Assembly: GCA_050110875.1 (NCBI GenBank)
Contig: CP188828.1
Coordinates: 2,356,001-2,420,000, forward strand
DNA from: Methyloligella sp050110875
GTDB taxonomy: Bacteria > Pseudomonadota > Alphaproteobacteria > Rhizobiales > Methyloligellaceae
Direction of reading: 5' to 3'
Length of the DNA: 64,000 nt
Positions 34,143-42,842 of the stretch are shown piece after piece. Positions within the stretch are counted from its first letter, which is position 1. Every line of letters starts with the position of its first letter. The translations under genes and the position numbers were made by a program. Below the pieces are notes generated by a model, which saw only the letters and a program-made list of their open reading frames with translations, made no database searches and was not told the DNA's origin.

Positions 34143-34547
34143 ATGTCTGTAAAGCCCTATCTCATTTTCAACGGCCGCTGCGAGGAGGCCTTGGAGTTTT
34201 ACAAAAAGGCGCTCGACGCAAAGGTCGAAACCTTGATGCGTTTCGATGAGGCGCCGGACCAAAGTCAAATCAAGCCGGAAAGCAAGAAGAAGATCATGCA
34301 TTCCGCTTTCCGCGTGAGCGATACGGAGGTGTTGGCTTCCGACGGCTACTGCACCGGTCAAACCGATTTCCAAGGTTTCGGTCTAGCCCTCTCGGCCAAG
34401 GATGTGGCGGAGGCGGAGCGTCTCTTCGAAGCCTTGGGCGAGGGCGGTCAGGTGCAGGCGCCCCTCACCGAGACCTTCTTCGCCTCCCGCTTCGGCATGG
34501 TCGCCGACAAGTTCGGCGTCAGCTGGATGGTGGTCACCGAGCAATAA
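34143..34547 (+). CDS. PhnB/VOC-fold protein
   Basis: A 134-residue cytoplasmic protein of the glyoxalase/bleomycin-resistance (VOC) fold, PhnB-like: VKPYLIFNGRCEEALEFYKK at the N-terminus, KIMHSAFRVSDTEVLASDGY in the middle and FFASRFGMVADKFGVSWMVV at the end. Metal-coordination residues are not conserved in an obvious way, so the enzyme activity cannot be named. It lies 26 bases after the DUF1428 gene and so is likely co-transcribed. Confidence 0.85.
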   Translation: MSVKPYLIFNGRCEEALEFYKKALDAKVETLMRFDEAPDQSQIKPESKKKIMHSAFRVSDTEVLASDGYCTGQTDFQGFGLALSAKDVAEAERLFEALGEGGQVQAPLTETFFASRFGMVADKFGVSWMVVTEQ

Positions 34548-34633
34548 GCCGAAAGCAGAGGGCGAAGGGGGCTCTGTCTATCTCTCCTGATCCGGCAGCG
34601 CGAAGACCATCCCGTCCCCAAGGAGGATTGATC

Positions 34634-35368
34634 ATGCAACATCCGATCGTTTCGGCTGATGAATGGCTCGACCGCCGCAAGGCCCTTCTGCGGCGCGAGA
34701 AGCAACTCACCCGGCTGCGGGACGAGGTGATGGCAGAGCGCCGCGCCTTGCCCTGGGTGGAGGTCGAGAAGACGTATCTCTTCGACACGCCGGACGGAAA
34801 GCGCACTCTCTCCGACCTTTTCGACGGCCGAAGCCAGCTTATCGTGCAGCATTTCATGTTCGCGCCCGATTGGGAGGAAGGCTGTGTCGGCTGCTCCTTC
34901 GAGGCGGATCACATCGACGGCGCGAACCAGCATCTCTCCCATCACGACGTGACCTTCGTCGCTGTCTCCCGGGCGCCGCTTGAGAAGCTCATGGCGTACA
35001 AGAAACGCATGGGCTGGCAGTTTCCCTGGGTGTCGTCGGAAGGCTCCGATTTCAACTTCGATTTCCACGTCTCCTTCAGTCCGGAAGAGCTGAAGACCGG
35101 CAAGGCCTTCTACAACTACCAGACCATCGACAACGAGATGGAGGATCTGCCTGGCGTCAGCGTCTTCTTCAAGGACGAGGTCGGCCATGTCTTCCATACC
35201 TACTCCTCATATGGCCGCGGCAATGAGGAGGTGATGGGCACCTATATGCTGCTCGATATGACCCCCAAGGGCCGAAACGAGAATGGGCCCAACGGCGATC
35301 TGACCGATTGGGTCAAACGCCACGACCAATACGACGACGCGACCGAGAAGAAATCCTGCTGCCACTGA
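34634..35368 (+). CDS. DUF899 thioredoxin-like protein
   Basis: A 244-residue cytoplasmic protein of the DUF899 family. It reads SADEWLDRRKALLRREKQLT at the N-terminus, then the conserved LPWVEVEKTYLFDTPDGKRT and QHFMFAPDWEEGCVGCSFEA (about 76-95) with a CxxC-type motif (CVGC), later GVSVFFKDEVGHVFHTYSSY. The thioredoxin-like fold is suggested for the family and the CVGC pair could be redox active; the reaction is unknown. The ATG at 34634 has AAGGAGG seven bases upstream, so the TTG at 34628 is not used. The last residues are KKSCCH. Confidence 0.87.
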   Translation: MQHPIVSADEWLDRRKALLRREKQLTRLRDEVMAERRALPWVEVEKTYLFDTPDGKRTLSDLFDGRSQLIVQHFMFAPDWEEGCVGCSFEADHIDGANQHLSHHDVTFVAVSRAPLEKLMAYKKRMGWQFPWVSSEGSDFNFDFHVSFSPEELKTGKAFYNYQTIDNEMEDLPGVSVFFKDEVGHVFHTYSSYGRGNEEVMGTYMLLDMTPKGRNENGPNGDLTDWVKRHDQYDDATEKKSCCH

Positions 35369-35393
35369 CCTGCCACCGCTGAGGAGACCGACC

Positions 35394-35891
35394 ATGCAGC
35401 TCAATCATCCCCTGACGCCCTGCCTGTGGTTCGACACCCAGGCGGAGGATGCCGCCAAGTTCTACTGCTCGATCTTCCCCAATTCGAAGGTCACCAATGT
35501 CAGCTACTACCCCGATACCCAGCAAGAGGTTCACGGCAAGCCGGCCGGATCGGTGATGATCGCGGCCTTCGAGATCAACGGCCAACCCTTCACCGCCCTG
35601 AACGGCGGACCGGTATTCAAGCTGGATGAGGCCGTCTCCTTCCAGGTCCAATGCGATAGCCAGTCGGAGATCGACTATTACTGGAACGCGCTGCTCGAAG
35701 GCGGCGGCGAGGAAGGGCCGTGCGGCTGGCTGAAGGATCGTTTCGGTCTTTCCTGGCAGATCATGCCCAGCGCCATGGGCAAAATGATGAGCGGCGATTC
35801 GGAGACCAGCGCCCGAGTGATGAACGCCTTCATGGCGATGAAGAAGCTGGATCTCGCCACGCTGGAGCGCGCTTACGAGAACGCTGCCTGA
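35394..35891 (+). CDS. VOC/PhnB-fold protein (3-demethylubiquinone methyltransferase-like)
   Basis: A 165-residue VOC-fold protein: opens LNHPLTPCLWFDTQAEDAAK, then YCSIFPNSKVTNVSYYPDTQ, VMIAAFEINGQPFTALNGGP, and GPCGWLKDRFGLSWQIMPSA near the end. The family was first described as 3-demethylubiquinone-9 3-methyltransferase-like, but no methyltransferase chemistry is expected. It follows DUF899 after 25 bases, with GAGGAG upstream. Second VOC-type protein of the cassette. Confidence 0.85.
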   Translation: MQLNHPLTPCLWFDTQAEDAAKFYCSIFPNSKVTNVSYYPDTQQEVHGKPAGSVMIAAFEINGQPFTALNGGPVFKLDEAVSFQVQCDSQSEIDYYWNALLEGGGEEGPCGWLKDRFGLSWQIMPSAMGKMMSGDSETSARVMNAFMAMKKLDLATLERAYENAA

Positions 35892-35930
35892 TTGGGCCGC
35901 GTCGCACCTTAAAAGGGGAGGACTCTTACG

Positions 35931-36473
35931 ATGATGAAGATCTTAGTTGGCGTGTTGGCCGTACTGGCCGTCTGCGTTGTGGCCGTGCTCGCCTATGCCG
36001 CGACGAAGCCCGACAATTTTCGCTATGAGCGTTCCACAGTGATCGCGGCTTCGCCCGAGACCATCTATCCCTATCTGAACGATCTCAAGCTGGGTCAGAC
36101 CTGGTCGCCCTTCGAGGACCTCGACCCCGACATGGAGCGGAACCTAAGCGAGCAGACCAGCGGGGAAGGCGCGAGCTATGCCTGGAGCGGCGATAGCAAT
36201 GCGGGCGAAGGCAAGATCACCATCGTGGACTCCGTGCCCAACGAGCGGGTCACGCTCGATCTCGACTTTGTGCGGCCCATGGAGGGGCACAGCACGGTGG
36301 ATTACATCCTGCAGCCCGAGGGCGACGGCACCAAGATGATCTGGGCCATGCATGGGGAGCAGCCCTATATCGGCAAGCTGATGAGCGTCTTCATCGATTG
36401 CGAGAAGATGATCGCCGAGAATTTCGAGAAGGGCTTTGCCAATCTGAAGCGCGAGCTCAAGGGGCAGAGCTAG
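35931..36473 (+). CDS. SRPBCC (START-like) family protein, membrane-anchored
   Basis: A 180-residue protein with an N-terminal hydrophobic helix (KILVGVLAVLAVCVVAVLAY) that anchors it or serves as signal, then an SRPBCC hydrophobic ligand-binding domain: RYERSTVIAASPETIYPYLN, the characteristic TWSPFEDLDPDMERN, and GKITIVDSVPNERVTLDLDF. Ligand is unknown. It is the last plus-strand gene of the MarR-controlled cassette; its stop overlaps the sulP stop by four bases, tail to tail. GGGGAGG is upstream. Confidence 0.85.
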   Translation: MMKILVGVLAVLAVCVVAVLAYAATKPDNFRYERSTVIAASPETIYPYLNDLKLGQTWSPFEDLDPDMERNLSEQTSGEGASYAWSGDSNAGEGKITIVDSVPNERVTLDLDFVRPMEGHSTVDYILQPEGDGTKMIWAMHGEQPYIGKLMSVFIDCEKMIAENFEKGFANLKRELKGQS

Positions 36474-38212
36474 CCGGCGGTCCTCGCTTCGCCATTCTCC
36501 GCATCGAGGGATTTTCGGGCGGCTGCGAGTGCGGTTCGGATATCCTGCCGGAAATGCACCGCCGGTGGCACCAATTCGTGGCTGTGCAGCAGCTTGCGGA
36601 TCTGCGGCGTGGCGCCGGCGATGAAGATCGGCGCGCCGCGCTGCAGCCCCGATCGCAAGAACCCGGCGACGGTCGTGGCCGCGGTGGAATCGAGAAACGG
36701 CACGGCCGAAACGTCGATCACATAGGCCCTCGGCTGGGCCGCCACTCGGTCCAGCGCATTGGCGACGCTGGCCGCCGCTCCGAAGAAGAACGCGCCGGAG
36801 ATGCGGCAGACGGCGATCTCCCGGCCGCCCGCCTCGGAAGGGTCGTATGCGGCGCGATCCTCCCCGGGAACGGTATCGGCCTGGTCCTCCGCCAAAAATC
36901 CCGGCCCGCTCTCCACCTCCACCGATTGCGCCATGCGGTGCAGGAAGAGCAGGGCGCTGATTCCGAAGCCGACCAGGATTCCCGTGGTCAGATCCACGAA
37001 GATCGTGAGCAGGAAGGTGGCGAGCAGCACCACCGCATCGCCCCGGCTGGCCATGAGCAGCCGGGCGAAGGCATGCCGCTCCGCCATGTTCCAGGCGACG
37101 GTGGCCAGCACGCCGGCCAAGGCCGCAAGCGGGATGAAGGCGGCGAGCGGCGCCGCGACGAGAAGGAAGAGCAGCAGGAAAAGAGCGTGCAGCATGCCGG
37201 CGATCGGCCCGCGCGCGCCGGACCGGATATTGGTTGCCGTGCGGGCGATGGTGCCGGTCACGCAGAACCCGCCGAAAACCGGCGCTGCGATATTGGCCAC
37301 CCCTTGCGCCACCAGCTCGCAATTGGAGCGGTGCCGCCGGCCCGTCATGCTGTCGGCCACCACGGCGGAGAGCAGGCTCTCGATGCTGCCGAGCAGGGCG
37401 AAGGAGGCCGCCGCCGGGAGCACCGCGACGAGCTTGTCGAACGTGATCTCGGGCAGTTCCGGGCTCGGCAGCGAAGCGGGTATGCCGCCGAATCGGCTGC
37501 CGATCGTCTCCACCGGCAGCCCCAGCCCCCAAGCCGCGAGCGAAGCGAGAGCCACCGCCATCAGCATGGACGGCCAGCGCGGCAAGGCCCGCCGCATCGT
37601 CACGATGACGAGGATGCTGCCCACCCCCAGCGCCACCGCGGCAGGGCTGATGCTGGGCAATGCCTCGGCCAATGCCAGGATCTTCGGTAGAAGCGGGGAG
37701 GGTTCCCCGCCCGGCAGACTCAAGCCCAGAAGATCCTTCACCTGACTGGCGAAGATGATCAGCGCGATCGCGGCCGTGAACCCGACCGTCACGGGATAGG
37801 GGATGAACTTGATGAAGGTGCCGAGGCGGAAGAGCCCGGCAAATAGCAGGAAGATACCGGAGAGCATGGTCGCCAGCAGCAGCCCCTCGACCCCATGAGC
37901 CGCCACCGTTGCCGCCACGATGACGATGAAAGCACCGGCCGGCCCGCCGATCTGAAACCGGTTGCCGCCCAGCGCGGAGACGAGGAAGCCACCGACGATA
38001 GCCGTATAGAGACCCCGATCGGGTGTGACGCCCGAGGCGATGGCGATCGCCATGGAAAGGGGCAGCGCGACGATGGCGACCGTAAGACCGGCCAAGGCGT
38101 CGGCTCGCAGATCGGCAAGGCCGTACCCCTCTCTCAGCACAGTGATCAGCTTAGGCGTGAACAGCTCTTTGAAGCTTGGTCCCTGGGGCGCGCCTGCCAT
38201 CGTGCTCGCCAT
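36470..38212 (-). CDS. SulP-family anion transporter with STAS domain
   Basis: A 580-residue membrane protein. The SLC26/SulP domain has about 12-14 hydrophobic segments: LRADALAGLTVAIVALPLSM at the start, DRGLYTAIVGGFLVSALGGN, QIGGPAGAFIVIVAATVAAH, and NCELVAQGVANIAAPVFGGF. The C-terminal STAS domain (about 430-570) carries CRISGAFFFGAAASVANALD and VPFLDSTAATTVAGFLRSG. Ions carried by relatives include sulfate, bicarbonate and other anions; none can be picked here. ATG at 38212 is preceded by AGGAGG. The adjacent XRE gene lies just upstream on the same strand. Confidence 0.92.
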   Translation of the reverse strand: MASTMAGAPQGPSFKELFTPKLITVLREGYGLADLRADALAGLTVAIVALPLSMAIAIASGVTPDRGLYTAIVGGFLVSALGGNRFQIGGPAGAFIVIVAATVAAHGVEGLLLATMLSGIFLLFAGLFRLGTFIKFIPYPVTVGFTAAIALIIFASQVKDLLGLSLPGGEPSPLLPKILALAEALPSISPAAVALGVGSILVIVTMRRALPRWPSMLMAVALASLAAWGLGLPVETIGSRFGGIPASLPSPELPEITFDKLVAVLPAAASFALLGSIESLLSAVVADSMTGRRHRSNCELVAQGVANIAAPVFGGFCVTGTIARTATNIRSGARGPIAGMLHALFLLLFLLVAAPLAAFIPLAALAGVLATVAWNMAERHAFARLLMASRGDAVVLLATFLLTIFVDLTTGILVGFGISALLFLHRMAQSVEVESGPGFLAEDQADTVPGEDRAAYDPSEAGGREIAVCRISGAFFFGAAASVANALDRVAAQPRAYVIDVSAVPFLDSTAATTVAGFLRSGLQRGAPIFIAGATPQIRKLLHSHELVPPAVHFRQDIRTALAAARKSLDAENGEARTAG

Positions 38213-38234
38213 GATCCCGATCGACCTCCTCCGT

Positions 38235-38507
38235 TCAGGCGTCGTCGTGCGACGACGAGGCGGGCTGCTTGAGACGCACGCCACGGCCACCGCCATGACT
38301 CGCCGCATTGTCGCCGATCAGTTCGACGCCTTCCCGCTCCAGCGCCTCGACGACCTTGGTCAGGCTTCCGATATTCCCGCGAACCGTGCCCTCGCTCGCC
38401 TCCATGCGCTGAATGGTCGGCAGAGAGACCCCGGCAAGGCCGGCCAATGCCTTCTGGTCGATGCGGAGCAGGGCGCGGGCGGCGCGCATCTGAGCGGAGG
38501 TGATCAT
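38235..38507 (-). CDS. Small XRE-type helix-turn-helix regulator
   Basis: A 90-residue DNA-binding protein with a Cro/C1-type HTH: MRAARALLRIDQKALAGLAG then VSLPTIQRMEASEGTVRGNI (about 7-46), followed by a KVVEALEREGVELIGDN helix common to the family. The ATG at 38507 has GGAGGTG upstream. Its stop lies 22 bases before the sulP start, so both can be co-transcribed. A perfect palindrome (38556-38574) lies 49 bases upstream and could be its operator. Confidence 0.88.
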   Translation of the reverse strand: MITSAQMRAARALLRIDQKALAGLAGVSLPTIQRMEASEGTVRGNIGSLTKVVEALEREGVELIGDNAASHGGGRGVRLKQPASSSHDDA

Positions 38508-38555
38508 GCGAAAACGATAGCGAAACGCGACAATTTAAGTAATGCGACATGATGG

Positions 38556-38574
38556 ATGATGTTTAAAACATCAT
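38556..38574. promoter_or_regulatory. Palindrome ATGATGTTT-A-AAACATCAT, possible operator
   Basis: A 19-base sequence with perfect nine-base arms around a single A, in the 135-base gap between the XRE regulator (minus) and the copper-type module (plus). The position fits an operator for one of these two units. No experimental support. Confidence 0.55.
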
Positions 38575-38642
38575 ATCTAACGAATAGCGACGAGACAAAA
38601 CTGCCGCTGGCGGACCCATCGCGAATTTGCCAAACTGACGTT

Positions 38643-39053
38643 ATGGGAGGACTAAGGGGCGACAATCGCCGGCCGATCGTCCATGGGATGATCGCGACGC
38701 TGGTGTTCTATACGGTGCTGCTGGCTTGGCAGGTGCCGGCCATGGCGCTGGCCTCGATGCTGGCGCCGGAACTCACCGGCCAGACCACGATCCTTTGTAC
38801 CGCGAGCGGTCCCCGGATCGTCGCCGTCGATGCCGACGGCAAACCGGTCGAAAATTCCCACCTCCCCGACCCGGCGAAATCCTGCCCTATCTGCCAAGGC
38901 GTCGCGGGTGCCGTCACGCCGCTGGTCTCCGATGCACCCGAGCTTCGGGTGTCGGCCATTTGGCAGACCGTCGTGTTCTCTCCGTACGACGATAGGGGCG
39001 AGGGTCACCACGCCCTCCAGCGCCGCGGCCACGATCCCCCCATTCGAACCTGA
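38643..39053 (+). CDS. DUF2946-like membrane protein, first gene of copper-type module
   Basis: A 136-residue protein with an N-terminal hydrophobic helix (PIVHGMIATLVFYTVLLAWQ, about 11-30) then MALASMLAPELTGQTTILCT and a CPICQG motif (about 84-89), the arrangement of DUF2946 proteins often found in copper-responsive clusters. The mature part would face the periplasm, with Cys residues (TILCTAS, CPIC) able to bind metal. The frame extends to 38556; the ATG at 38643 (MGGLRGDN) gives the usual length. Next come an outer-membrane protein and a PCu(A)C chaperone. Confidence 0.6.
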   Translation: MGGLRGDNRRPIVHGMIATLVFYTVLLAWQVPAMALASMLAPELTGQTTILCTASGPRIVAVDADGKPVENSHLPDPAKSCPICQGVAGAVTPLVSDAPELRVSAIWQTVVFSPYDDRGEGHHALQRRGHDPPIRT

Positions 39054-39155
39054 TTTCTGTCAGTTGCGTCTTTGCGCCGTAGCGCGCGCCGGCCTTCTCG
39101 AAAGGAGGCTGCGCCATCGGTGCATCCAATGCTCGATCAGACTTAGGATTCGAAA

Positions 39156-40322
39156 ATGCAGATCGATTTTTCTACGGCCGCCCAGCCTCGCTGGAACGCC
39201 GCGCTCATCGGGCTGTCGGCGATAGTGTCCGCCAGCCTTTTCGCCGTTCATCCGGCGGCCGCCCATGACGATGGCTTGCCGCCCACCACAGGTTTGAGCG
39301 TCAGCAGCGATGGGCTGAAGCCGCTGCGCGCCGACGCCCACGCCCCCATCGGCGTCATGGGCGATCACATGCATCACGCCGGCGAATGGATGCTGTCCTA
39401 CCGCTTCATGAACATGAATATGGAGGGCAACCGGATCGGCGACGACGAGGTCACCCCGCAGGAAATCGTCACCAGCGTACCGAACCGTTTCTTCGGCTCG
39501 CCGATGCAGCCGCCGACTCTGCGGGTCGTGCCCACCGAGATGTCCATGGACATGCATATGTTCGGCTTCATGTACGCGCCGACCGACAATCTCACCCTGA
39601 TGGCCATGTTGAACTATGCCGAGAAGGAGATGAGCCACATCACCTTTGCCGGCCCCATGGGCACCACCGAGCTCGGCCGCTTCTCCACCCGGAGCGACGG
39701 TCTCGCCGACACCAAGCTCTCGGCCCTCTACCGGCTCTACGACGACGAGGTGAATCACTTCCATCTCAATCTCGGGCTCAGCCTGCCGACCGGCGATATC
39801 GAGCAGACCGGCCGCGTGCTGACGCCCATGGGGATGCGGCCGATCCTGCGCTTGCCCTACGGCATGCAGCTCGGCTCCGGCACCTACGACCTCCTGCCCG
39901 GCCTGACCTATACGGGCCGGTCCGGCGACTTCACCTGGGGCGCGCAGTACCGCGCCGAGATCCGCCTGGAGGACGAGAACGACGAGGGGTATGCTTGGGG
40001 CGACAGGCATATGGTGACCGCCTGGGCGGCCTATGAATGGGCACCCTGGATCAGCACCTCCCTGCGGATGGAGGCGAGCACCCAAGACGCCATCGACGGC
40101 ATCGATCCCAACATCATGGCCCCGGTCCAGACCGCCAATCCTGCCTTCTATGGCGGCGAGGAGGTCGGTCTCTTTCTCGGCGTCAACACCGTCGGACAGA
40201 CCGGGATCTGGCGCGGCCATCGCCTGGCCTTCGAGTTCGGCCTGCCCGTCTATCAGGATTTGAACGGCCCGCAGATGGAAGAGGATTACCAATTCACCGT
40301 CGGCTGGCAGAAAGCATTTTAG
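39156..40322 (+). CDS. Met/His-rich outer-membrane beta-barrel (transporter-like)
   Basis: A 388-residue exported protein with signal peptide (WNAALIGLSAIVSASLFAVH, cleavage near AAAHDD). The N-terminal mature part is Met/His-rich: GVMGDHMHHAGEWMLSYRFM and NMNMEGNRIG, MSMDMHMFGF. The rest alternates hydrophobic/aromatic strands and ends FTVGWQKAF, an outer-membrane barrel terminus. Met/His clusters are typical of copper- or silver-handling proteins. It lies 12 bases before the PCu(A)C gene and after the DUF2946-like gene, so a copper-export or copper-tolerance role is likely by context. Confidence 0.75.
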   Translation: MQIDFSTAAQPRWNAALIGLSAIVSASLFAVHPAAAHDDGLPPTTGLSVSSDGLKPLRADAHAPIGVMGDHMHHAGEWMLSYRFMNMNMEGNRIGDDEVTPQEIVTSVPNRFFGSPMQPPTLRVVPTEMSMDMHMFGFMYAPTDNLTLMAMLNYAEKEMSHITFAGPMGTTELGRFSTRSDGLADTKLSALYRLYDDEVNHFHLNLGLSLPTGDIEQTGRVLTPMGMRPILRLPYGMQLGSGTYDLLPGLTYTGRSGDFTWGAQYRAEIRLEDENDEGYAWGDRHMVTAWAAYEWAPWISTSLRMEASTQDAIDGIDPNIMAPVQTANPAFYGGEEVGLFLGVNTVGQTGIWRGHRLAFEFGLPVYQDLNGPQMEEDYQFTVGWQKAF

Positions 40323-40333
40323 GAGGAGAAGTC

Positions 40334-40861
40334 ATGCATAACATTCTGAAGAGTGCCTGTGTCGCGCTGAGCGTGATGGCTGCCGCGACCGTGGTTCAGG
40401 CCCACGATCATGAGACGGGCAGCATCGTCATCGACCAGCCCTGGTCCCGGGCGACTCCGGGCGGCGCTGCGGTTGGCGCCGGCTATCTCACCATCGAGAA
40501 CAAGGGCGAGGAGGCCGACCGTCTGACCGGCGGATCGAGCCCGATCGCCGAGAGCGTCGAGGTCCATTCCATGACCATGGAGGGCGACATGATGAAGATG
40601 CGGAAGCTCGAGGGGCTCGACATCCCGGCGGGCGGATCCGTCACCCTGAAGCCGGGCGGCAATCACATCATGTTCATGGGACTGAAAGACCCCATCGAGG
40701 AAGGCAAGCCCTTCACAGCCACCCTGACCTTCGAAAACGCCGGCGATATCGAGGTCGCGTTCGAGGTCGCGCCCATCGGTGCCAAGGCCCCCTCCGGAGG
40801 AGGTCATGATCACCACCATGACGGTCACGGAGAAGCCGAGGGCGACCACCACCATCACTGA
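40334..40861 (+). CDS. PCu(A)C-type periplasmic copper chaperone with His-rich tail
   Basis: A 175-residue protein with signal peptide KSACVALSVMAAATVVQAHD. The PCu(A)C domain carries IVIDQPWSRATPGGAAVGAG, VEVHSMTMEGDMMKMRKLEG (His and Met ligands, about 75-94) and LKPGGNHIMFMGLKDPIEEG (about 109-128), the H(M)X10MX21HXM-type copper site. A C-terminal tail of HDHHHDGHGEAEGDHHHH adds more than ten His and is unusually rich even for the family. AGGAGGAG precedes the ATG at 40334. Likely delivers or stores Cu(I) in the periplasm. Confidence 0.92.
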   Translation: MHNILKSACVALSVMAAATVVQAHDHETGSIVIDQPWSRATPGGAAVGAGYLTIENKGEEADRLTGGSSPIAESVEVHSMTMEGDMMKMRKLEGLDIPAGGSVTLKPGGNHIMFMGLKDPIEEGKPFTATLTFENAGDIEVAFEVAPIGAKAPSGGGHDHHHDGHGEAEGDHHHH

Positions 40862-40864
40862 GGG

Positions 40865-40902
40865 ATCGAGCCTGCGGCGGTGGCGGTCGCCGTAGGCTCG
40901 AT
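40865..40902 (+). terminator. Terminator-like hairpin after PCu(A)C gene
   Basis: A nine-base outer stem ATCGAGCCT/AGGCTCGAT (40865-40873 with 40894-40902), with additional inner GGCGGTGGCGGTCGCC pairing. It sits four bases past the gene stop; TTCGCGCTTTATAT follows. It should end the 38643-40861 unit. Confidence 0.6.
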
Positions 40903-41016
40903 TCGCGCTTTATATGGGTTTGTTCTTCGCAATGCCCCTGGGACGCCGCGATTTTGTGTCATGTTGGGGGAGATGAATAAGGGCGAAAGCCCGAACCCGC
41001 CGGAACAACCTCGCCG

Positions 41017-42726
41017 ATGCTGCATGCGACACCGCTGATCACGACCATCGCCATGGGTCTGACCTTGGCCCTTGCTTTCGGCGTCATAGCGCATCGCATC
41101 AAGCTGCCGCCGCTCGTCGGTTATCTCCTCGCCGGCATTCTGATCGGCCCCTTCACCCCCGGCTACGTAGCCGATCAGGATCTCGCAGCCCAGCTCGCCG
41201 AGATCGGCGTCGTGCTGCTGATGTTCGGCGTCGGTCTTCACTTCTCCCTGCAGGACCTGCTCTCGGTCCGCAAGATCGCGATCCCCGGGGCCATCGTGCA
41301 GATCCTTTGTGCCACGCTTTTCGGCATGGCCCTGGCGCATTGGCTCGGCTGGTCTGCCGGCGCAGGCCTCGTCTTCGGCCTGGCCCTGTCCGTGGCCAGC
41401 ACTGTGGTGCTGCTCCGCGCCATGCAGGAGCGACGCCTCATCGAGACGGAGCGTGGCCGTATCGCCGTCGGCTGGCTGATCGTCGAAGACATCGCTATGG
41501 TTCTCACCCTGGTGCTGCTGCCGGCGACGGTTGGCCTGATGAACGGTGCCGGCTCCGACCCCTATTGGGGAATCCTTGCTGAAAATCTGCTCATCGCGCT
41601 CGCAAAGATCGTCGCCTTCATCGCCACCATGCTGGTGGTCGGCCGGCGGGTGATCCCCTGGATGCTGCACTACATGGCCCATACGGGCAGCCGAGAGCTA
41701 TTCCGTCTTGCCGTCCTGGTCATTGCCCTTGGCACGGCCTTCGGCGCGGCCGAGCTGTTCGGTGTCTCGCTCGCCCTAGGCGCTTTCTTTGCCGGGGTGA
41801 TCTTGAGCGAATCCACGCTTAGCCAGCATGCCGCCCAAGAGACGCTTCCGCTTCGTGACGCCTTCGCCGTTCTGTTCTTTGTCTCCGCCGGCATGCTGTT
41901 CGACCCGACGATCCTGATGCGCGATCCGCTGCCCGTCGTCGCGACTTTGCTGATCATCTTGTTCGGCAAATCGATCGCCGCCTTCCTCATCGTGCGGGCT
42001 TTCGGCTATGGCAGTACCACTGCCTTCACCGTCGCGGCGTCCCTTGCCCAGATCGGCGAATTCTCATTCATTCTGGCGGGGCTTGGCACCGAGCTGGAAT
42101 TGCTGCCGCCAGAGGGACGTGATCTTATTCTCGCCGGTGCCATTCTCTCCATTCTTCTCAACCCGCTTCTCTTCGCCGCGGTCGACTGGTTGCTACGGCG
42201 CGAGCGTGCGCCGGACGAGGAGAGCGAAGCTAAGGTCACGCCCACCCGGCGCACTCTCCCGCCGACCGAGCTTGAAGATCACATCGTTCTGGTTGGGCAT
42301 GGCGCATTCGGTTCCGCTATTCGGGATCGCTTGGAGGAGGCCAAGCTGCCGCTTCTCGTCATCGAGAGCGACGAAGATGCCGTCGAGGCCTTGAGGGAAG
42401 AAGGCATCGAGACGCTTGCTGGTAACGCCGCCGATCCGGATCTCGTCGACGCTGCCAATCTAAGCAAGGCACGTTGCTTGCTGGTGGCGATCCCTGACGG
42501 TTTCGAGGCCGGCCAGGTCGTGGAACAGGCGAGGGCCATCGATGACGGTTTACGGATCGTCGCTCGCGCTCGTTCTCAGGAAGCGGTTGAACATCTGAAG
42601 GCGTTGGGCGCCGACGTCGTCGTTCTAGACCGTGATGAGGTGGCAAGCGCCATCGCGCATCATGCACTTCAAAAGACGCGGCAAAGCTCCCCCTCGGCGG
42701 AGACGCCAAACTCGTCTTATGATTGA
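41017..42726 (+). CDS. CPA2-type cation/proton antiporter with TrkA-N domain (copy 1)
   Basis: A 569-residue membrane protein of the monovalent cation:proton antiporter-2 family, Kef/YbaL-like. N-terminal TM domain (about 1-390) starts LITTIAMGLTLALAFGVIAH and includes VGYLLAGILIGPFTPGYVAD, LPATVGLMN, LFGVSLALGAFFAGVILSES. A cytosolic TrkA-N nucleotide-binding domain follows (about 420-540) with Rossmann motif HIVLVGHGAFGSAIRDRLEE. It probably exports K+ or Na+ in exchange for H+, gated by the bound nucleotide. The second copy starts 116 bases after its stop. Confidence 0.92.
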   Translation: MLHATPLITTIAMGLTLALAFGVIAHRIKLPPLVGYLLAGILIGPFTPGYVADQDLAAQLAEIGVVLLMFGVGLHFSLQDLLSVRKIAIPGAIVQILCATLFGMALAHWLGWSAGAGLVFGLALSVASTVVLLRAMQERRLIETERGRIAVGWLIVEDIAMVLTLVLLPATVGLMNGAGSDPYWGILAENLLIALAKIVAFIATMLVVGRRVIPWMLHYMAHTGSRELFRLAVLVIALGTAFGAAELFGVSLALGAFFAGVILSESTLSQHAAQETLPLRDAFAVLFFVSAGMLFDPTILMRDPLPVVATLLIILFGKSIAAFLIVRAFGYGSTTAFTVAASLAQIGEFSFILAGLGTELELLPPEGRDLILAGAILSILLNPLLFAAVDWLLRRERAPDEESEAKVTPTRRTLPPTELEDHIVLVGHGAFGSAIRDRLEEAKLPLLVIESDEDAVEALREEGIETLAGNAADPDLVDAANLSKARCLLVAIPDGFEAGQVVEQARAIDDGLRIVARARSQEAVEHLKALGADVVVLDRDEVASAIAHHALQKTRQSSPSAETPNSSYD

Positions 42727-42842
42727 ATCTCGAGGCGTGCGGCGGGATGAAGAAGGAGATTTTTGTGGACGGAGCGATACGCTCCGCTCGCCGCATGATC
42801 GAACGCGCCGGGAAGTGGCGTTGCCGTGATAGGAAATAATCT

